DNA of 64,000 bases from the NCBI GenBank assembly GCA_942159475.1, contig OW804100.1, positions 6,836,127 through 6,900,126 of the forward strand. The letters run 5' to 3'. The notes below the pieces were generated by a model, which worked only from the letters and a program-made list of their open reading frames with translations, was not told where the DNA came from and did no database searches. Each line of letters begins with the position of its first letter. The first letter of the stretch is position 1. The DNA comes from Sthenelais limicola (lineage: Eukaryota; Annelida; Polychaeta; Phyllodocida; Sigalionidae). The translations under genes were made by a program, and so were the position numbers. This document shows, in pieces, positions 43,851 through 55,116 of this stretch.

Positions 43851-43884
43851 GCCTGCCGCATCCAGTCGAGGGGATGCGGCAGGC
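43851..43884. repeat. GC-rich hairpin with 13-bp perfect stem
   Basis: GCCTGCCGCATCC at 43851-43863 pairs perfectly with GGATGCGGCAGGC at 43872-43884, with an 8-base loop. It is GC-rich in an AT-rich setting, upstream of the DIRS-like coding region, and could be part of that element's leader. Confidence 0.7.
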
Positions 43885-44335
43885 TACATTATTGTTGGGC
43901 TCGCCATGAGGGCCCCTAACATGACTGGCTATATTGCAGCCATATCATAACTGCAAAAAGCAGTTATTGTGATGAATTGTCCAAGTAATTGAATGGGATT
44001 TAAATACAAAAGATCTGTTGGGGATAGCATTTTTTTAAAGCCTAAACTTCATAGGATATCATGTATACATTTAGTTACATTTTCTAGGCGGCAAAATCGT
44101 ACCCAATGACCTCACCTATGTATTTTATGTGTATGGCATGTTCGAATAGGTCATGCCAGGGCATTGTTGCGGCCAATCACCACCAACCTACTAACACTCC
44201 CCCTATACTCCCTCACCGTACTAAACACTTTCAAACCCACCTCACCTCACTTCATTTCCAACCACACACCTTACAACATTTAAATTGGGAGTGTAGTTCC
44301 CTGCTGTAGTTCTATCACAACATCAGAAACTCAAA

Positions 44336-44920
44336 ATGAGCATATTACTTCCTAAGAAGTCTCGTGAACGTTCCAGAGCATCCAGATACGTTATTCCAAC
44401 AGCCATTATGCCTAGACACAGACGTTCGAGACCCAGGAAAATGAATGAGGCGGGTGCCGGTGCCACCGACAGCAAGGTCCCCACCGTCCCCTCACCTGAC
44501 GAGGTGACAGAGACGGAGCCCAAGCCTAAGCCTAAGCGCACAGGCAAGGTCAGCACTCGTGAACTCGACGAACAAGTGCAGTCTATGGAGGCGGCCATGA
44601 ATGGCCTGAAAGGGACGGTAGAAACCATGGCGCAGCAGCTGGCTGTGGTCGCTAGACATGCAGCAAAGTCACAGACAGAGAGCGAGAGGCCAAAGAAGAA
44701 GACTAAGACGGTGGTTGTGGAAACGTCCGAGGACTCCTCAGAGGATACCGAATCAGAGGAAGAGAGACCACCACCACGCCACCATAAGAAGCACAAGAAA
44801 GGCAGCCGTCCGAGGTCCGAGGTCCATGCTCCAGAGATCCTACGCCGCCAGCTCGACTCAGACTGGTTTCTGGAGCGCGAAAATGGAGAGGGAACGAAAA
44901 TCCTCGGGCCTCCACGGTAA
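44336..44920 (+). pseudogene. Element C gag, first part
   Basis: ATG at 44336; 194 residues. The N-terminal third is basic, residues about 78-115 form a coiled coil (RELDEQVQSMEAAMNGLKGT), then acidic and basic low-complexity regions (SEDSSEDTESEEERPPPRHH). It ends at a stop and the gag reading appears to continue, frameshifted, at about 44945-44975. In DIRS elements Gag binds the element RNA. Confidence 0.7.
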
Positions 44921-44974
44921 GAGTCACATAATGTCTGATTTGCTCTCCTAGCTAATATCTTCGCAAAACCATAT

Positions 44975-45667
44975 ATGTTTATCAGTCGGGAAGGTGTATC
45001 TACAGTAAAGCAAAAGGTTGAGGCGCGTGCCACCATGACTGCCATGGAATATGTCGACGCCACCCTGTCTTTGCTCGATGATCCCCGTGCTTATAACAGT
45101 AGAGACTACCATGACATATATGATCACTTGAGAAAGGTTATTAAGGACTCACTCGACCGGCCCTGGGTGGCGGTACGAAGATGGTCAGATTATATTTGGG
45201 ATTCCATGGAAAATGGTACCATTGTATGGGAGGACAGACATGCTATTCAAGATGAGCGTGTGAGGCTAACGCATGGGAGCGCATCAGTACTTAGCGGCGC
45301 ATACAATACCGGGTCAAGTAATAACAGCCATAGGGCCGGTCAAAACATTAACCAAGCTAACAGGGCTCCCGCGGGTCAGACTGAGGTTGTTTGCAGAGCA
45401 TATAATTCGCGCTCTGGTTGTAGACATACGGCTAGCCACTCTGAATCTAACTTGTACCACTTACACATCTGCACGTATTGCGATTCTATTGGAAAAAGCT
45501 GCGTCCACTCTATTGTAGACTGTATGAGAAAGGTGAATCATGCTAATGGTAACAATCAGGGAGGCAACAGGAATGGTAATAATCAGGGATTCAGTGCTCC
45601 TCGCAATAATAACAGATCTAATGCTACATCTCAGTCATATTCCAGTGCTCCAGCAAAAAACGAGTAG
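44975..45667 (+). CDS. Element C gag, second part with Cys/His cluster
   Basis: 230 residues with VEARATMTAMEYVDATLSLL, a tryptophan-rich middle (RPWVAVRRWSDYIWDSMENG), and a zinc-binding-like array: CRAYNSRSGCRH...HLHICTYCDS...SCVHSIVDC. It ends in an Asn/Gly-rich tail. This C-x-C-H-C pattern is usual for DIRS Gag. It is separated from 44336-44920 by a frameshift. Confidence 0.75.
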   Translation: MFISREGVSTVKQKVEARATMTAMEYVDATLSLLDDPRAYNSRDYHDIYDHLRKVIKDSLDRPWVAVRRWSDYIWDSMENGTIVWEDRHAIQDERVRLTHGSASVLSGAYNTGSSNNSHRAGQNINQANRAPAGQTEVVCRAYNSRSGCRHTASHSESNLYHLHICTYCDSIGKSCVHSIVDCMRKVNHANGNNQGGNRNGNNQGFSAPRNNNRSNATSQSYSSAPAKNE

Positions 45668-45708
45668 ACGGCTTCTCCAACCAGTGGAACCTGGAGGCGC
45701 CCCCATTT

Positions 45709-48171
45709 GTGCCAAAGGATAGACACAACACACAGCCAGGCCGGGCTGCCACGCCCCCTACACATGCCAGTGTTGATATCACGCGCACTCACGCGCTCGG
45801 CGAGATTGTTGACAGCAATGGCCGCGATGTTGACAAAAGACCTGTCACCCCGTCAACTGCTGTCACTCAGCTGTCTGCACCACCACATACCACGGATCCA
45901 CAACACAGGGACGTGAGTACAATGTATGATGATGATCACTTTACCAGTATAAGGGATATATGTGCTGGAAAGAGGGAGAAGGGAGAAGTAGATCTCTCGC
46001 CCAGCGCTCATGCCTCATATAGACTTAGCCATTGGCCCGACATGTGCATTGATGACAAGTGTAGCGCACATCAATCCATTTACACAGCAGTCCACAGTAC
46101 AGGCATGCCAAATGCACTCGGCGCAAAAATTGAACTGCCCACTAGCCTAAACTTGCCTAACTGGAAAAGATACCTGTCTAACAACAAGGACAACAAAGAC
46201 CTATATGATTTGATCGCGTACGGTTTCCCCATGGGTTATCTGGGCCCTGTCACTCATCTCGATAGTGGGGAAAACCACTCTAGTGCTAATGATTATAGAG
46301 ACAAGATTGATGATTTCGTCGCTAAAGAAATTCGCCTGGGGGGACTAGTGGGACCTCTCGACCGAGCCCCATTCGATAAATGGTACCACTGTTCCCCCAT
46401 AATGTCCAGGGAAAAGAGAAATACAGAATCGCGCCGTGTCATTATTGACCTAAGCTTTCCGGAAGAAAAGTCGGTCAACGCCTTCCTACTTAAAAATAGC
46501 ATATGGGGCGAGCAGCGCACCCATAGCCTCCCAACCGTGGATAGTCTGGTCGAGGAACTCATTTCTATAGGCCCCTCTGCGTTCATGAGCACAATAGATA
46601 TTAGCCGCGCATACAAGAACTTTAAGAGTGACCCGATGGACTGGCCCCTTCTATGCATACGATGGGACGACAGTTATTATCTCAACGTAACCATGCCATT
46701 CGGGGCTCGCTCTTCGTCATTTCTCATGCAGCGCATCGCAGACGCAATAGTGGGTGTGCTGGCTAGTGAGGGGATCAGAAGCAAAATGTATCTCGACGAC
46801 TTGGTGATAATCTCAAAGGACCGCGAATCAGCGACTCGACATTATGAACGAGCGATCGAGCTATTTGCTGAGCTGGGCCTGCCGGAGGCAGAAGATAAAA
46901 GACAGTCCCCTGCCGCTGCGGTCACCTGGTTAGGCATTGATATAAATGCACCCGAGATGACGCTCAGCATTAATACAGATAAACTCGAACAGATACTCGC
47001 TACAGTTAATAAATATTTGAAGAGGCGCTCGATGTCAAGACGAGAACTGCCATCTGTCATTGGTTCGCTCATACATGTATTGAAATGTGTGGGGCCAGCT
47101 TTCCTGTTTGTGAGCAGACTCTTGGAGGCGCTCAGGGATATGCAGGGCAAGAAATACGTAAACATCAACGCAGATATGAAACGAGACCTGCAATGGTTCA
47201 GTGGCTTCTGCCAGCAGTGGAATGGCAGGGCAGTAATACCATCCAGCACTCCCACCAAGACTATAGTAGTAGATGCATGTCTCTCAGGGGTAGGGGGCGC
47301 AGACGAATACAATGCATACAGCGCCCAAGTGACTCCCACAGATGAAGGTGTTGCGAATATATCAGAACTCGAGGCAGCAAACATCCCTATAGCCTCACAC
47401 ACGCTCGTGGGTGAAAGGGATCGTGGTGGACACATACTCATCCTATGCGATAACCTTGCAAGTGTCTCAGTCTTCAAAACCGGGCGAGGAAAGAATCGAG
47501 TGATCTTAGAAGCCGCTCGATTGGCTTGGATGGTACAAGCGCTTTTCGACCTTAAAATCACATACGAGCACATCCCAGGCGTAGATAATACCCTCGCGGA
47601 CAACCTCAGTCGCGCCCACCTTCATAATAAATATAGACTGGCTGCCCAGCGTATCATGAATGAACAATGTGTATGTAAAATTGACCCATGCCTGTATGCT
47701 CTTAAAACAATGTGCCTCTCTTACATTACAGACCAGATACTCACACCACTACTGGAAAAAGCGGCCAGGAGACAGCGCCAGGCCTGGGCAGAGGGAACCA
47801 TAGATAATAGAGAAGCAGCAGTTAGAAGGTTCGAGAATTTCACCAGACAGGTAGGCGTGGCCACAACACATCCTACTTACCTGACCATATGTGCTTATAT
47901 CGAATACCTCCACCAAACCATTCCCTCGCCAAAGACAATTAGGAATCATATCTCACACCTCAGGACGAGTTTTAAATTGAATCACCTACCCACTACCCCG
48001 CTGGATCACCAGCGCGTTAGGTGGGCCCTACAGGCCTTGGATAGAGATAAGTCCTTTATACCCGTAGCAAGACTCCCAGTCCCGTCAGATGTTATAAGAG
48101 CAGCCGTTCTCAAACTATCGGCGGAACACACAGACCACACAGTTAAGGCTGCACTACTGACAATTTATTAA
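45709..48171 (+). pseudogene. Element C RT-RNase H-tyrosine recombinase polyprotein, N-terminal part
   Basis: 820 open residues. RT: SRRVIIDLSFPEEKSVNAFL, STIDISRAYKNF (first Asp), VTMPFGARSSSFLMQRI, SKMYLDDLVIISKD (catalytic pair at residue about 360). RNase H: KTIVVDACLSGVGG (about 518), ISELEAANI, LILCDNLASVSVF, LADNLSRAHL. The recombinase SAM-like N-domain follows (AVRRFENFTRQVG; KTIRNHISHLRTSFKL). A TAA at 48169-48171 stops the frame just before AGLRQSEV, which holds the first catalytic Arg, and a second stop follows. Then the LINE insertion begins. Nearly intact otherwise. Confidence 0.92.
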
Positions 48172-48254
48172 GCGGGCCTGCGCCAATCGGAGGTGTTGGC
48201 CCCATCAGTCAGCAAGTTCAACAAGCCCTAACTCACCTGACAAGGGCTGATGTC

Positions 48255-49069
48255 GTCATGAATGATATACGAAGGTTACAACTAATTCAGAATAGTTGTC
48301 TACGTGTCATCTATGGGCCTAAAAAACGAATAAGAGATCACAGAATAACTACAGTGTCTTTGCATAAAAGCTATTGTATTCTACCTTTATGTGTAAGACG
48401 CATGCAACGATTTCTCTCATTATTTAGAAATGTATTTAAATTTGATGACGAATTTGTTGTACCATATAATATGAGGGGTGGGGGTAGACTTGAGATTGGA
48501 ATTTGGAGGAAAGAGAGAATACGTAGGAGTCTGTTTGGCAAAATCAGACTGCTGTGGAATACTCTGCCTGCAAATATGAGAAACCGAGTTGATGACCCTA
48601 AAATATTTAAACGAAATGTGAATAGGTTATGTTGGAATAAGTTCCACGCAAATGGTGATGTATGGGAGATACCTAACTCTCTGAGCTAGGGAATGCTGTA
48701 ATCATATTAGAATAGATATGCAGATATATAGTTGTCCCGATTTTGATAGGATTTATGAAGTAAGTTGATTCGTGGCTACAGATACAACAGGTCGTCGTCA
48801 TTAGTCGATTGATGAGTCGAGATAATAATTGGAATAATATAAATATGTATTAGGTAAAAATTATCGTGATGATATGACTGTCTTGCATATTTGTGACACG
48901 GCGCAGGTGGTGGTGCTACTATCTGTTTTTATCACTCAGGTATTTTGTATAATTAATTGTTTTGATATATCATTTAATATTATTAAAAGAACATCATCAT
49001 GTACTGAGATATAGTGTATATATTGCATAATGTCTTGATGAATAAAACATTTAAAAACAAAAACAAAGG
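48255..49069 (+). mobile_element. 5'-truncated LINE inserted in the Element C recombinase
   Basis: The recombinase reading ends at RADVV and resumes at about 49070. The insert carries the C-terminal domain of a LINE RT (48258-48689), a 3' UTR, AATAAAA and an A-rich end (AAAACAAAAACAAA). No clear target duplication was resolved. Confidence 0.8.
48258..48689 (+). pseudogene. LINE RT C-terminal fragment
   Basis: 143 residues: RLQLIQNSCLRVIYGPKKRI is the conserved LINE thumb-distal QN-x3-R motif, SLHKSYCILPLCVRRMQRFL and KIRLLWNTLPANMRN match the last conserved block. No polymerase core, so it is a 5'-truncated copy. It differs from the C-terminus of the LINE at 26745-27879, so it belongs to another family. 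Confidence 0.8.
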
Positions 49070-49411
49070 AGTGATTGTGTGCTTATTAAAGTAAAGTCTG
49101 CTAAAAACCTACAGTCTGCGTATCAGAGCAAGACAGTGACCCTACACCAGTCGGCAGATAAAAGCTTATGCGTGGTCCAGGCCATCAAGGAGATGGTACT
49201 TCGCCTCCCGAGAGTGGACCCACGTCCCTATACTTTACACAGTCTGCGTAAAGCCGCAGCCACAAATGCATATGCGGCCGGATGCACCCCCCTACAAATA
49301 CAGGAGTATATAGGGTGGGCGTCAGATGCATACAAGAAATATATATACACAGACGGAGCCAAAGTGAACCACGCAATAAGGACGGCCATAAATAGCCCCC
49401 TGCACCCCTAG
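49070..49411 (+). pseudogene. Element C tyrosine recombinase, catalytic C-terminal part
   Basis: Continues the recombinase after the LINE: HSLRKAAATNAYAAGCTPLQ contains the His-x-x-Arg catalytic pair (His at 49238), then IQEYIGWASDAYKKYIY with the tyrosine nucleophile region (49340). It ends at TAG 49409-49411. Tyrosine recombinases integrate DIRS circular DNA without target duplication. Confidence 0.85.
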
Positions 49412-50825
49412 TATATACTGACCTCACGCAGGCATCAGACTCTAACTAAAAACATAAATCACATCCTCCTATAACCCTAACCCATAATAATAGCCACTAG
49501 GCTTCATACCAAAGACTCGGCCCTCAGGCCTAAAGGACTGTCCCAAGGGACCACCCACCCACCCACCACTCCCTATTACTCATATCCAAATTTGCAGTTT
49601 TGGCTAATTATATTTATCACTCAAATCAATTTTATATAAAAATCTCTTTTACACTCTTCAACCTTTTACCAATTTTATTATCAACCATCATCTATTTATA
49701 TACCCTCCTTTTATTATTTAAAACTCATTTTATATAAATTTTTTATAAATTAAATAAACATTTAATTTCCCAAAGCTGCCTTACTCTCACCTTATTTATT
49801 CATCATCTCTCTCTACAATATTGGGCGAATCAACAATGTAGTTCTCATCTATCAAAGAAGTAGGGGGTATTTTACATGGGATTAATTATAGCAGACAACT
49901 TGTATGAATTTGTTGTAAGTCATGCGACCTCTGATGATGTATGATATCCTCAACTCACGAGGCACAGGCATACTGTCACATATGTATGATGTACATAGCA
50001 TTGGTAGCTATTGGGTTATGCCTTGTGTTGCACTGAGTGACAAATCGCACAATTGTGAGCGCTGTTTCGCACACCAAGGCTCTCACACCATAGGTGAGAA
50101 AACTAATAATATATAATATGGGTTAGGTCGCCAGAAAATGTACAATTGTCAGCCCGCTGCCAAATATGGGGAAAAATTGGCCGGTCACTAAAAGGTTTTC
50201 GCGAACACTGTATTCTGAATATAATTCATGCCACCCTATACAATTTTCTCTATATTCATTGCATTAAATCCTGTTTTGATGAAGTTATTTATATATTAAG
50301 CAATTAATAATTGAATAGTTCCAATCATGATTAATAGTTTGATGTTTTCCTAAAGATTTAGAGCCTGATTTTGTAAAATGGCCTTCAAATACAAGTGTTA
50401 TAAAGTATATGTATTCGTCACAAATTTCACCAAAATGCACCATTTAACAAGTACTAAGTTAAGAAATTATCAAGTTAAGTTTGGTTTATCTATTTAATAT
50501 TACAATTAGTGTCAACTTAATTTATATACCTGGCGTTTCCAATGGAAACGATTTCTCAGCCTCAATTACTTATGTCCGATGTCAGGCAGAAGACCTACCT
50601 AGACACCTGTCTATTTAGAATGCTGGACCACCTCATTGTAAACAACATCTAAGATCCACTAGTCCTCCTGAGTTTCCACTAGTCCTCACAGACCAGATGG
50701 TAAAATCTAATATGGCACAAAAGACATACAAATGTCAACTAGACTAGGGTTTATATACACTTGACTTTTATTTCCACTTCAGTAACTGTAACCAATAATG
50801 AATAACTCTGCAATAGCCAGGGCTG

Positions 50826-51235
50826 TAAAAAAAAAAGTTGGTTGTAAAAAAAGCTGGTCGAAAAAAAATTATCGTTGAAAAATAGTTGGTCGGAAAAAAA
50901 GTTGGTCGTTAAAAAAAAGCTGGTCGAAAAAAAAATTATCATTAAAAAAAAGTTAGTCGGAAAAATTGTCGTTAAAAAAAAAGTTGGTCGTTAAAAAGAA
51001 GTTGGTCGTTAAAAAAAAGTTGGTCGAAAAAAAATTGGTCGAAAAAAAAAAGGTTAAAAAATAGTTGGATCGGAAAAAAATTGTCATTCAAAAAAGTTTG
51101 TCGTAAAAAAAGTTTGTCGTAAAAAGTTGTCTAGAAAAAAAATTGTTAAAAAATAGTTGGTCGGAAAAATGTTAAAAAAAGTTGGTCGAAAAAAAAAATA
51201 GTAGTAAAAAAAAAGTTGGGTCGTATAAAAAGTAG
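50826..51235. repeat. A-rich tandem array with (G)TTGGTCG spacers
   Basis: About 400 bp of poly-A stretches of 5-9 bases alternate with GTTGGTCG, GTTGTCG, ATTATCG or ATTGTCG, at a spacing near 17 bp. Units vary by a few bases. It resembles an expanded LINE or retroelement tail rather than a known satellite. Phased A-tracts would bend DNA. Confidence 0.85.
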
Positions 51236-51616
51236 TAAGCTAGGCTAGGCTAAATAGTTGGTAACTTACTTTTAAAATTTAGAAAATGTGTTTGGCAGTG
51301 TCCATTTGAGCACCTGAGGCAGGTGAGGGGGGTGGTGGGCAGAGGGATGGTGTGGGAGGTGGGAGGGCCTTCTGCAGACCTATCATGGTTGGAGAAGCAT
51401 CTAACTAACAGCCAATCAACTCCCTTGGCTAAACCTAGAAAGGCTGTCAATCAGCCTTCAATAACATCTAGGTGTGAAATCTATGACTGATTGAAAGGAT
51501 TAGATATGGCATCCTCGCCTGATGTCACATCTAAGCTTAAACACCTCACAGACAGTTAACCAAGTTATCAAGATGTAGATGCAGTATCAGTGATTGGCAC
51601 ATTTCATAGTGACTCA

Positions 51617-51652
51617 TTTGTTTTCTCAGCTATAAATAGCTGAGAAAACAAA
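51617..51652. repeat. Perfect 36-bp hairpin, TTTGTTTTCTCAGCTAT-AA-complement
   Basis: 17-base perfect arms with a 2-base loop; TATAAA sits at the centre. Outside, GACTCAT (51611-51617) pairs with ATGAGTC (51657-51663) across a small bulge. It is followed by a G/C-rich tract, consistent with a small foldback element. Confidence 0.8.
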
Positions 51653-51674
51653 AAGTATGAGTCCAAAATTTTCT

Positions 51675-51722
51675 GGGGGGAGAACCCCCCCCCCCCATAC
51701 CCCCATACCCCCATACCCCCCG
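51675..51722. repeat. C-run and (ATACCCCC)n simple repeat
   Basis: A run of about 13 C followed by four ATACCCCC-type units. Confidence 0.85.
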
Positions 51723-52219
51723 CAAAAGGGCTGGGATCGCCGACTTGCGCCACTCTGAGAAAAAATCCTGGTTAGAACCCTGGACTGCCGATGTTATTCA
51801 ATACCATCGTAGACCTCATAAAACGTTAATGGCAAACCCTGTATAATTACATAAACGGATGAGATATGACTGCTGATCGGCAGACACAACTTGATACCAT
51901 TTCATAAACTCCCAACAAAACAAAAGACGATTGAGCCCCTTTGGAGTTGTCTGTACAAACCTCTTATTATATCTCTATATTAGATCTGGTGACTTTGACA
52001 TATTCCACTCACAGCATATAATTATGCATTTAATGGGCCTACTGGGATTCTGGGAATAGAAAGTAAAAGTTTAAAAGAAAGGTGACTGATACAAAATATG
52101 CATGTAAAACTAGTTTAATAAGTCACTGGTGCTGTCATTAGGGGTCTGGAAAACCACTGAAATGCTTCAAGACCATTGTTAACATATAGTGCTATATAGC
52201 GCCGACCGCGCCTACCGCT

Positions 52220-52251
52220 GGACGGGACACCGAGATTTGACCCGCCACCTA
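52220..52251 (-). repeat. Inverted partner of the 43768-43799 motif
   Basis: Minus-strand TAGGTGGCGGGT...TCGGTGTCCCGTCC, 29 of 32 identical to 43768-43799 by eye. Confidence 0.6.
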
Positions 52252-52559
52252 TTGTCATAAATACACAACGCCCAATGCACACCAATAAACCCAAACAACT
52301 TTGTTTCCTGTCCGCCCTTAATAAATGTTAGTTGGTTCTCTCATCTAAACGTTACCACACATCTATCTGTGTTCCTCTCTACTTCTCATAATCAGTACAT
52401 AAATGATATATTAATCTACTAATATAAGTCCTAATAATAATAAGGGAGTATAAGGAGTATGCATAATTCCTGGTATGATGGTTAGCTATAAGAAGTAAAT
52501 GGGAGATTTTTTAAGTAAATAATTTTTAAACTATTTTATAGAATCATTTTTATACCATA

Positions 52560-52900
52560 TATGCTTCTAGTTTCTTTATAAGAATTCCATGATTCACCAT
52601 GTCGAACGCCTTTTTAAAATCTAAAAAGGCCATCTCTACATATTGGTTATTATTAATAATATATTATTAATATCACATTTTCAAGAATTTTAGTAGGTAA
52701 CACTATAACCGATATTGACCTATAATTCCAGGCTACATCTTTGAGCCTGCTTAAATAAAGAAGTATTATAGTGGCCTCCTTTAAAAAGTCAGGAATTATA
52801 CCAGTTTCTAATGATTTATCAAACAAGTATGCAATTTCATTAGCTATTGCCATAAGACAATGTTTAAGAATAGAAGTAGGCATAAAGGGTATCCCTGAAG
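52560..52900 (-). pseudogene. LINE RT fragment (N-terminal part), decayed
   Basis: Minus-strand frame 52883-52653 gives IAYLFDKSLETGIIPDFLKE and YRSISVIVLPTKILENVI, the LINE RT block before motif A. In another frame near 52625-52560 the motif A sequence FLDFKKAFDMVNH follows. Short and frameshifted. Confidence 0.7.
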
Positions 52901-54349
52901 ATTTTGAGATTAGACTGTATTTCTTTTGACTGAATATAATAACAACATTACTATAAATATTGTTCTGTGGAATAACCTGCCAACTTCATTTCCACAATTC
53001 TGTGAGATCTAACATACACAATAGCAGGTTTTTCTCCAAAGGGAGCCTGGATTCTGAAAGATGCCAAACAGAAGTTAACAATTGTGGAAAGCTGATTTAG
53101 TATGGGTTCAGGTTCAAAGGAAATTTCGGCGGTGGGATGATTTATATGATAAGATTAAAATAAGTTATTGGTTGGCGCAAAACCCTGAGTAGCGAAAGTA
53201 ACTGAGAACTTAGCTTCAAGAGATATTTGGTGGCTATTTCAATCCCGGCGTTTATTAGAGGATCATACGAACGGTACTCATAATAACTAATCTGCCAATC
53301 GGATCATGGTAGAACCAGCTGCTGTATATGGAGATTGACAGAATCTGATACTCGAACATCTTCAGGGAAGGAGAGTGGTGTGTGTGTAGGGGGGCGGGGG
53401 GCTCAGGGGTTTGCTGAAAATAGTATATATCCTATTGTTGATAAGTAAGAGATCTTGTCAAGAGACTAAAACAATTAATATGTTTTTTGAGGATGTGAGA
53501 CCGGACATCTGCAGCTACTCTCCAAATTATTATTCAATTCAATTCAAGAATTCTTTATTGCAATAGATTTAGAATTAGAATTAGAATGCCAAATATACAA
53601 AAGTGAAAGAAAGAATTCAGTAAAATTCAGACCCACCCTTGATAAAGGTCGTATGTTGACCTAAACGTCGGACCCCTAATAAACCAAAACCAACCTCACA
53701 CACCCCATGTTCTGTTTTCGCCTTGTTTTGGATTGATCTCAACATCTCGAATCTAATTCAGTAAAATGTTGTGTCAGGAAGGCAATATTCTGGGATAGGA
53801 ATAATGTGCATCGGCAATAAAATCTTGGGATAAATCATGAAATCTTTGAAAGCTCTATCTATCCTTCTATGGTCAGTATGTAACAATTGCCAAGCAGATG
53901 TTTCAATTTTTTCAAAACTATCCTAACTGCAAAATAATATTATATAACCAATCACAATACAAGATTTAAGAATGTACGTTTTCGTATATATACTCTAAAA
54001 CTGTTAACTCGCTGCTAATTTCTTTGAACAACATATTCGCCTCCAATACTATATATTTACCGTTAAAATACAAAGTATTTCACATATCAAGGAAAAGCTT
54101 CTTTCTTCAACTACCTCATGAAAAATATGATTATATTACACGTAATAATGATTGCGATTAATTTTGGAGGTGGGAGGCCACCTAGTGGAAAACAGTAATT
54201 CTCACAGTGGACGGTGGTCAGCAGAGGGCTACCTGAGTAGTGGTCACATGACTACGGGCACCAGCTAAGACGGCCATTCGGGACCTAGCAGTTGGAGCAG
54301 GAAGGGGGAAGGAGGGCTAAATCACCACCAAAAAAGATTGAAACCAAAT
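52901..54349. other. LINE debris and unique DNA
   Basis: Near 52966-53000 a plus-strand LINE-like C-terminal piece (WNNLPTSF) can be read. At 53533-53570 a minus-strand LINE end with AATAAAGAATTCTTGAATTGAATT is seen, interrupted by a small insertion (53627-53754). The rest is unassigned. A CTCF-like CCACTAGGTGGC (minus strand, about 54188-54177) lies near the left edge of the next mosaic. Confidence 0.5.
53627..53754. mobile_element. 128-bp insertion flanked by a perfect 13-bp target duplication
   Basis: AATTCAGTAAAAT occurs at 53614-53626 and again at 53755-53767. Between them lies 128 bp with a GGTC...GACC stem-loop and a following TAAACGTCGGACC and AATAAACC, reminiscent of the CTGATGAAGG...CCGAAACGTC stem-loop common near 3' ends of invertebrate retroelements. 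The duplication proves insertion; the family name is a guess. Confidence 0.8.
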
Positions 54350-54832
54350 GCACAGTGGAAGACAATGAGAAAGATATTTATCAATAAGGGATGAGCTGGG
54401 TGAGATTAAAGCCTGACTACAAGCCATTGGCAAGCCAGGGCAGCCAGTAACTGAACCGGAGAAGGACCTGGAAGGTGAACATGGTACACCCAAGCCACGC
54501 TCTCCACTAAGAACCACTTCTTCACCAAGAGCCAAATCACTTGGGCTGCATGCCTCACGCAACAATGGCCACAACACATCTTCTAGCTTGGACCGCAGAC
54601 CAGCATGGAGCCTACATGACCCTGCCATGAGTTTTGACGAGGCCCAAGAAGATGAGGACTTGCAAAGGAAGATATCTCGTATCCTCACAGCAAGTTTCAA
54701 CCCCCTAGCTACAACAAACAAGGGTAAGCTTCACTTTGCACACTCACATGTTACTCAGGGCAAAAAAAACGTAATAAGACAACTCTGGGAGAACTGACCT
54801 TGGCCGAGTATGGATGGGGTATGTTTCAGGTT
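54350..54832 (+). pseudogene. DIRS/Ngaro-like gag fragment (mosaic, left part)
   Basis: A readable frame with one early stop contains RDELGEIKA, a Ser/Pro-rich linker, FDEAQEDEDLQRKISRILTA and FAHSHVTQGKKNVIR. Across a one-base shift the reading continues LTLAEY-like. This HV-x5-K...LTLAEY pattern is typical of Gag of tyrosine-recombinase retrotransposons. The matching element probably resumes after 61075. Confidence 0.5.
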
Positions 54833-55116
54833 TCTAAGTTATGCTTTGCATCTCCGTCTCCAGACGGAAGTCCCGCGGTGATGCGCCTGCGCATTCGGAT
54901 ATGACGTCACTTTTAATCACCATTCTGGGGATGCGAAACACGAAAGCCACGCCAGTCTTCGTTTTTTGGATAGATTGGTGATTAAAAAGCACGACCGCCT
55001 TTCTGATAGTTAACAAAAGCCAAGATCTTTTGTTTAAGAACCGTTTTCTACAGAAAGATTGGGTTCTGTGGCCTTTAATTCGTTCTTTATTGAAAAAGTT
55101 TGAAAGCCTCGCCATG

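Larger units (their letters stand above)
44300..49420 (+). mobile_element. Element C: DIRS-like tyrosine-recombinase retrotransposon
   Basis: The coding order is gag (coiled coil plus Cys/His cluster), RT, RNase H and tyrosine recombinase, with no DDE integrase and no aspartic protease, which defines the DIRS group. A 5'-truncated LINE (about 48255-49069) splits the recombinase. The outer ends are uncertain: the inverted 32-bp repeats at 43768 and 52220 may or may not be its termini. Confidence 0.9.
49412..52559. other. Non-coding and low-complexity DNA right of Element C
   Basis: No protein-coding similarity. It contains the A-rich GTTGGTCG array (50826-51235), a hairpin with TATAAA at its centre (51617-51652), C-rich ATACCCCC repeats (51681-51721) and the inverted 32-bp motif (52220-52251). 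A truncated open frame at 50751-50942 only translates the A-rich array. Confidence 0.5.

Noticed and set aside
46842..47603. 253-codon minus-strand frame in Element C
   Set aside because: It is antisense to a clear RT-RNase H coding region and has no independent features.
50751..50942. Phe/Thr/Ser-rich minus-strand frame
   Set aside because: Translation of the A-rich GTTGGTCG array.
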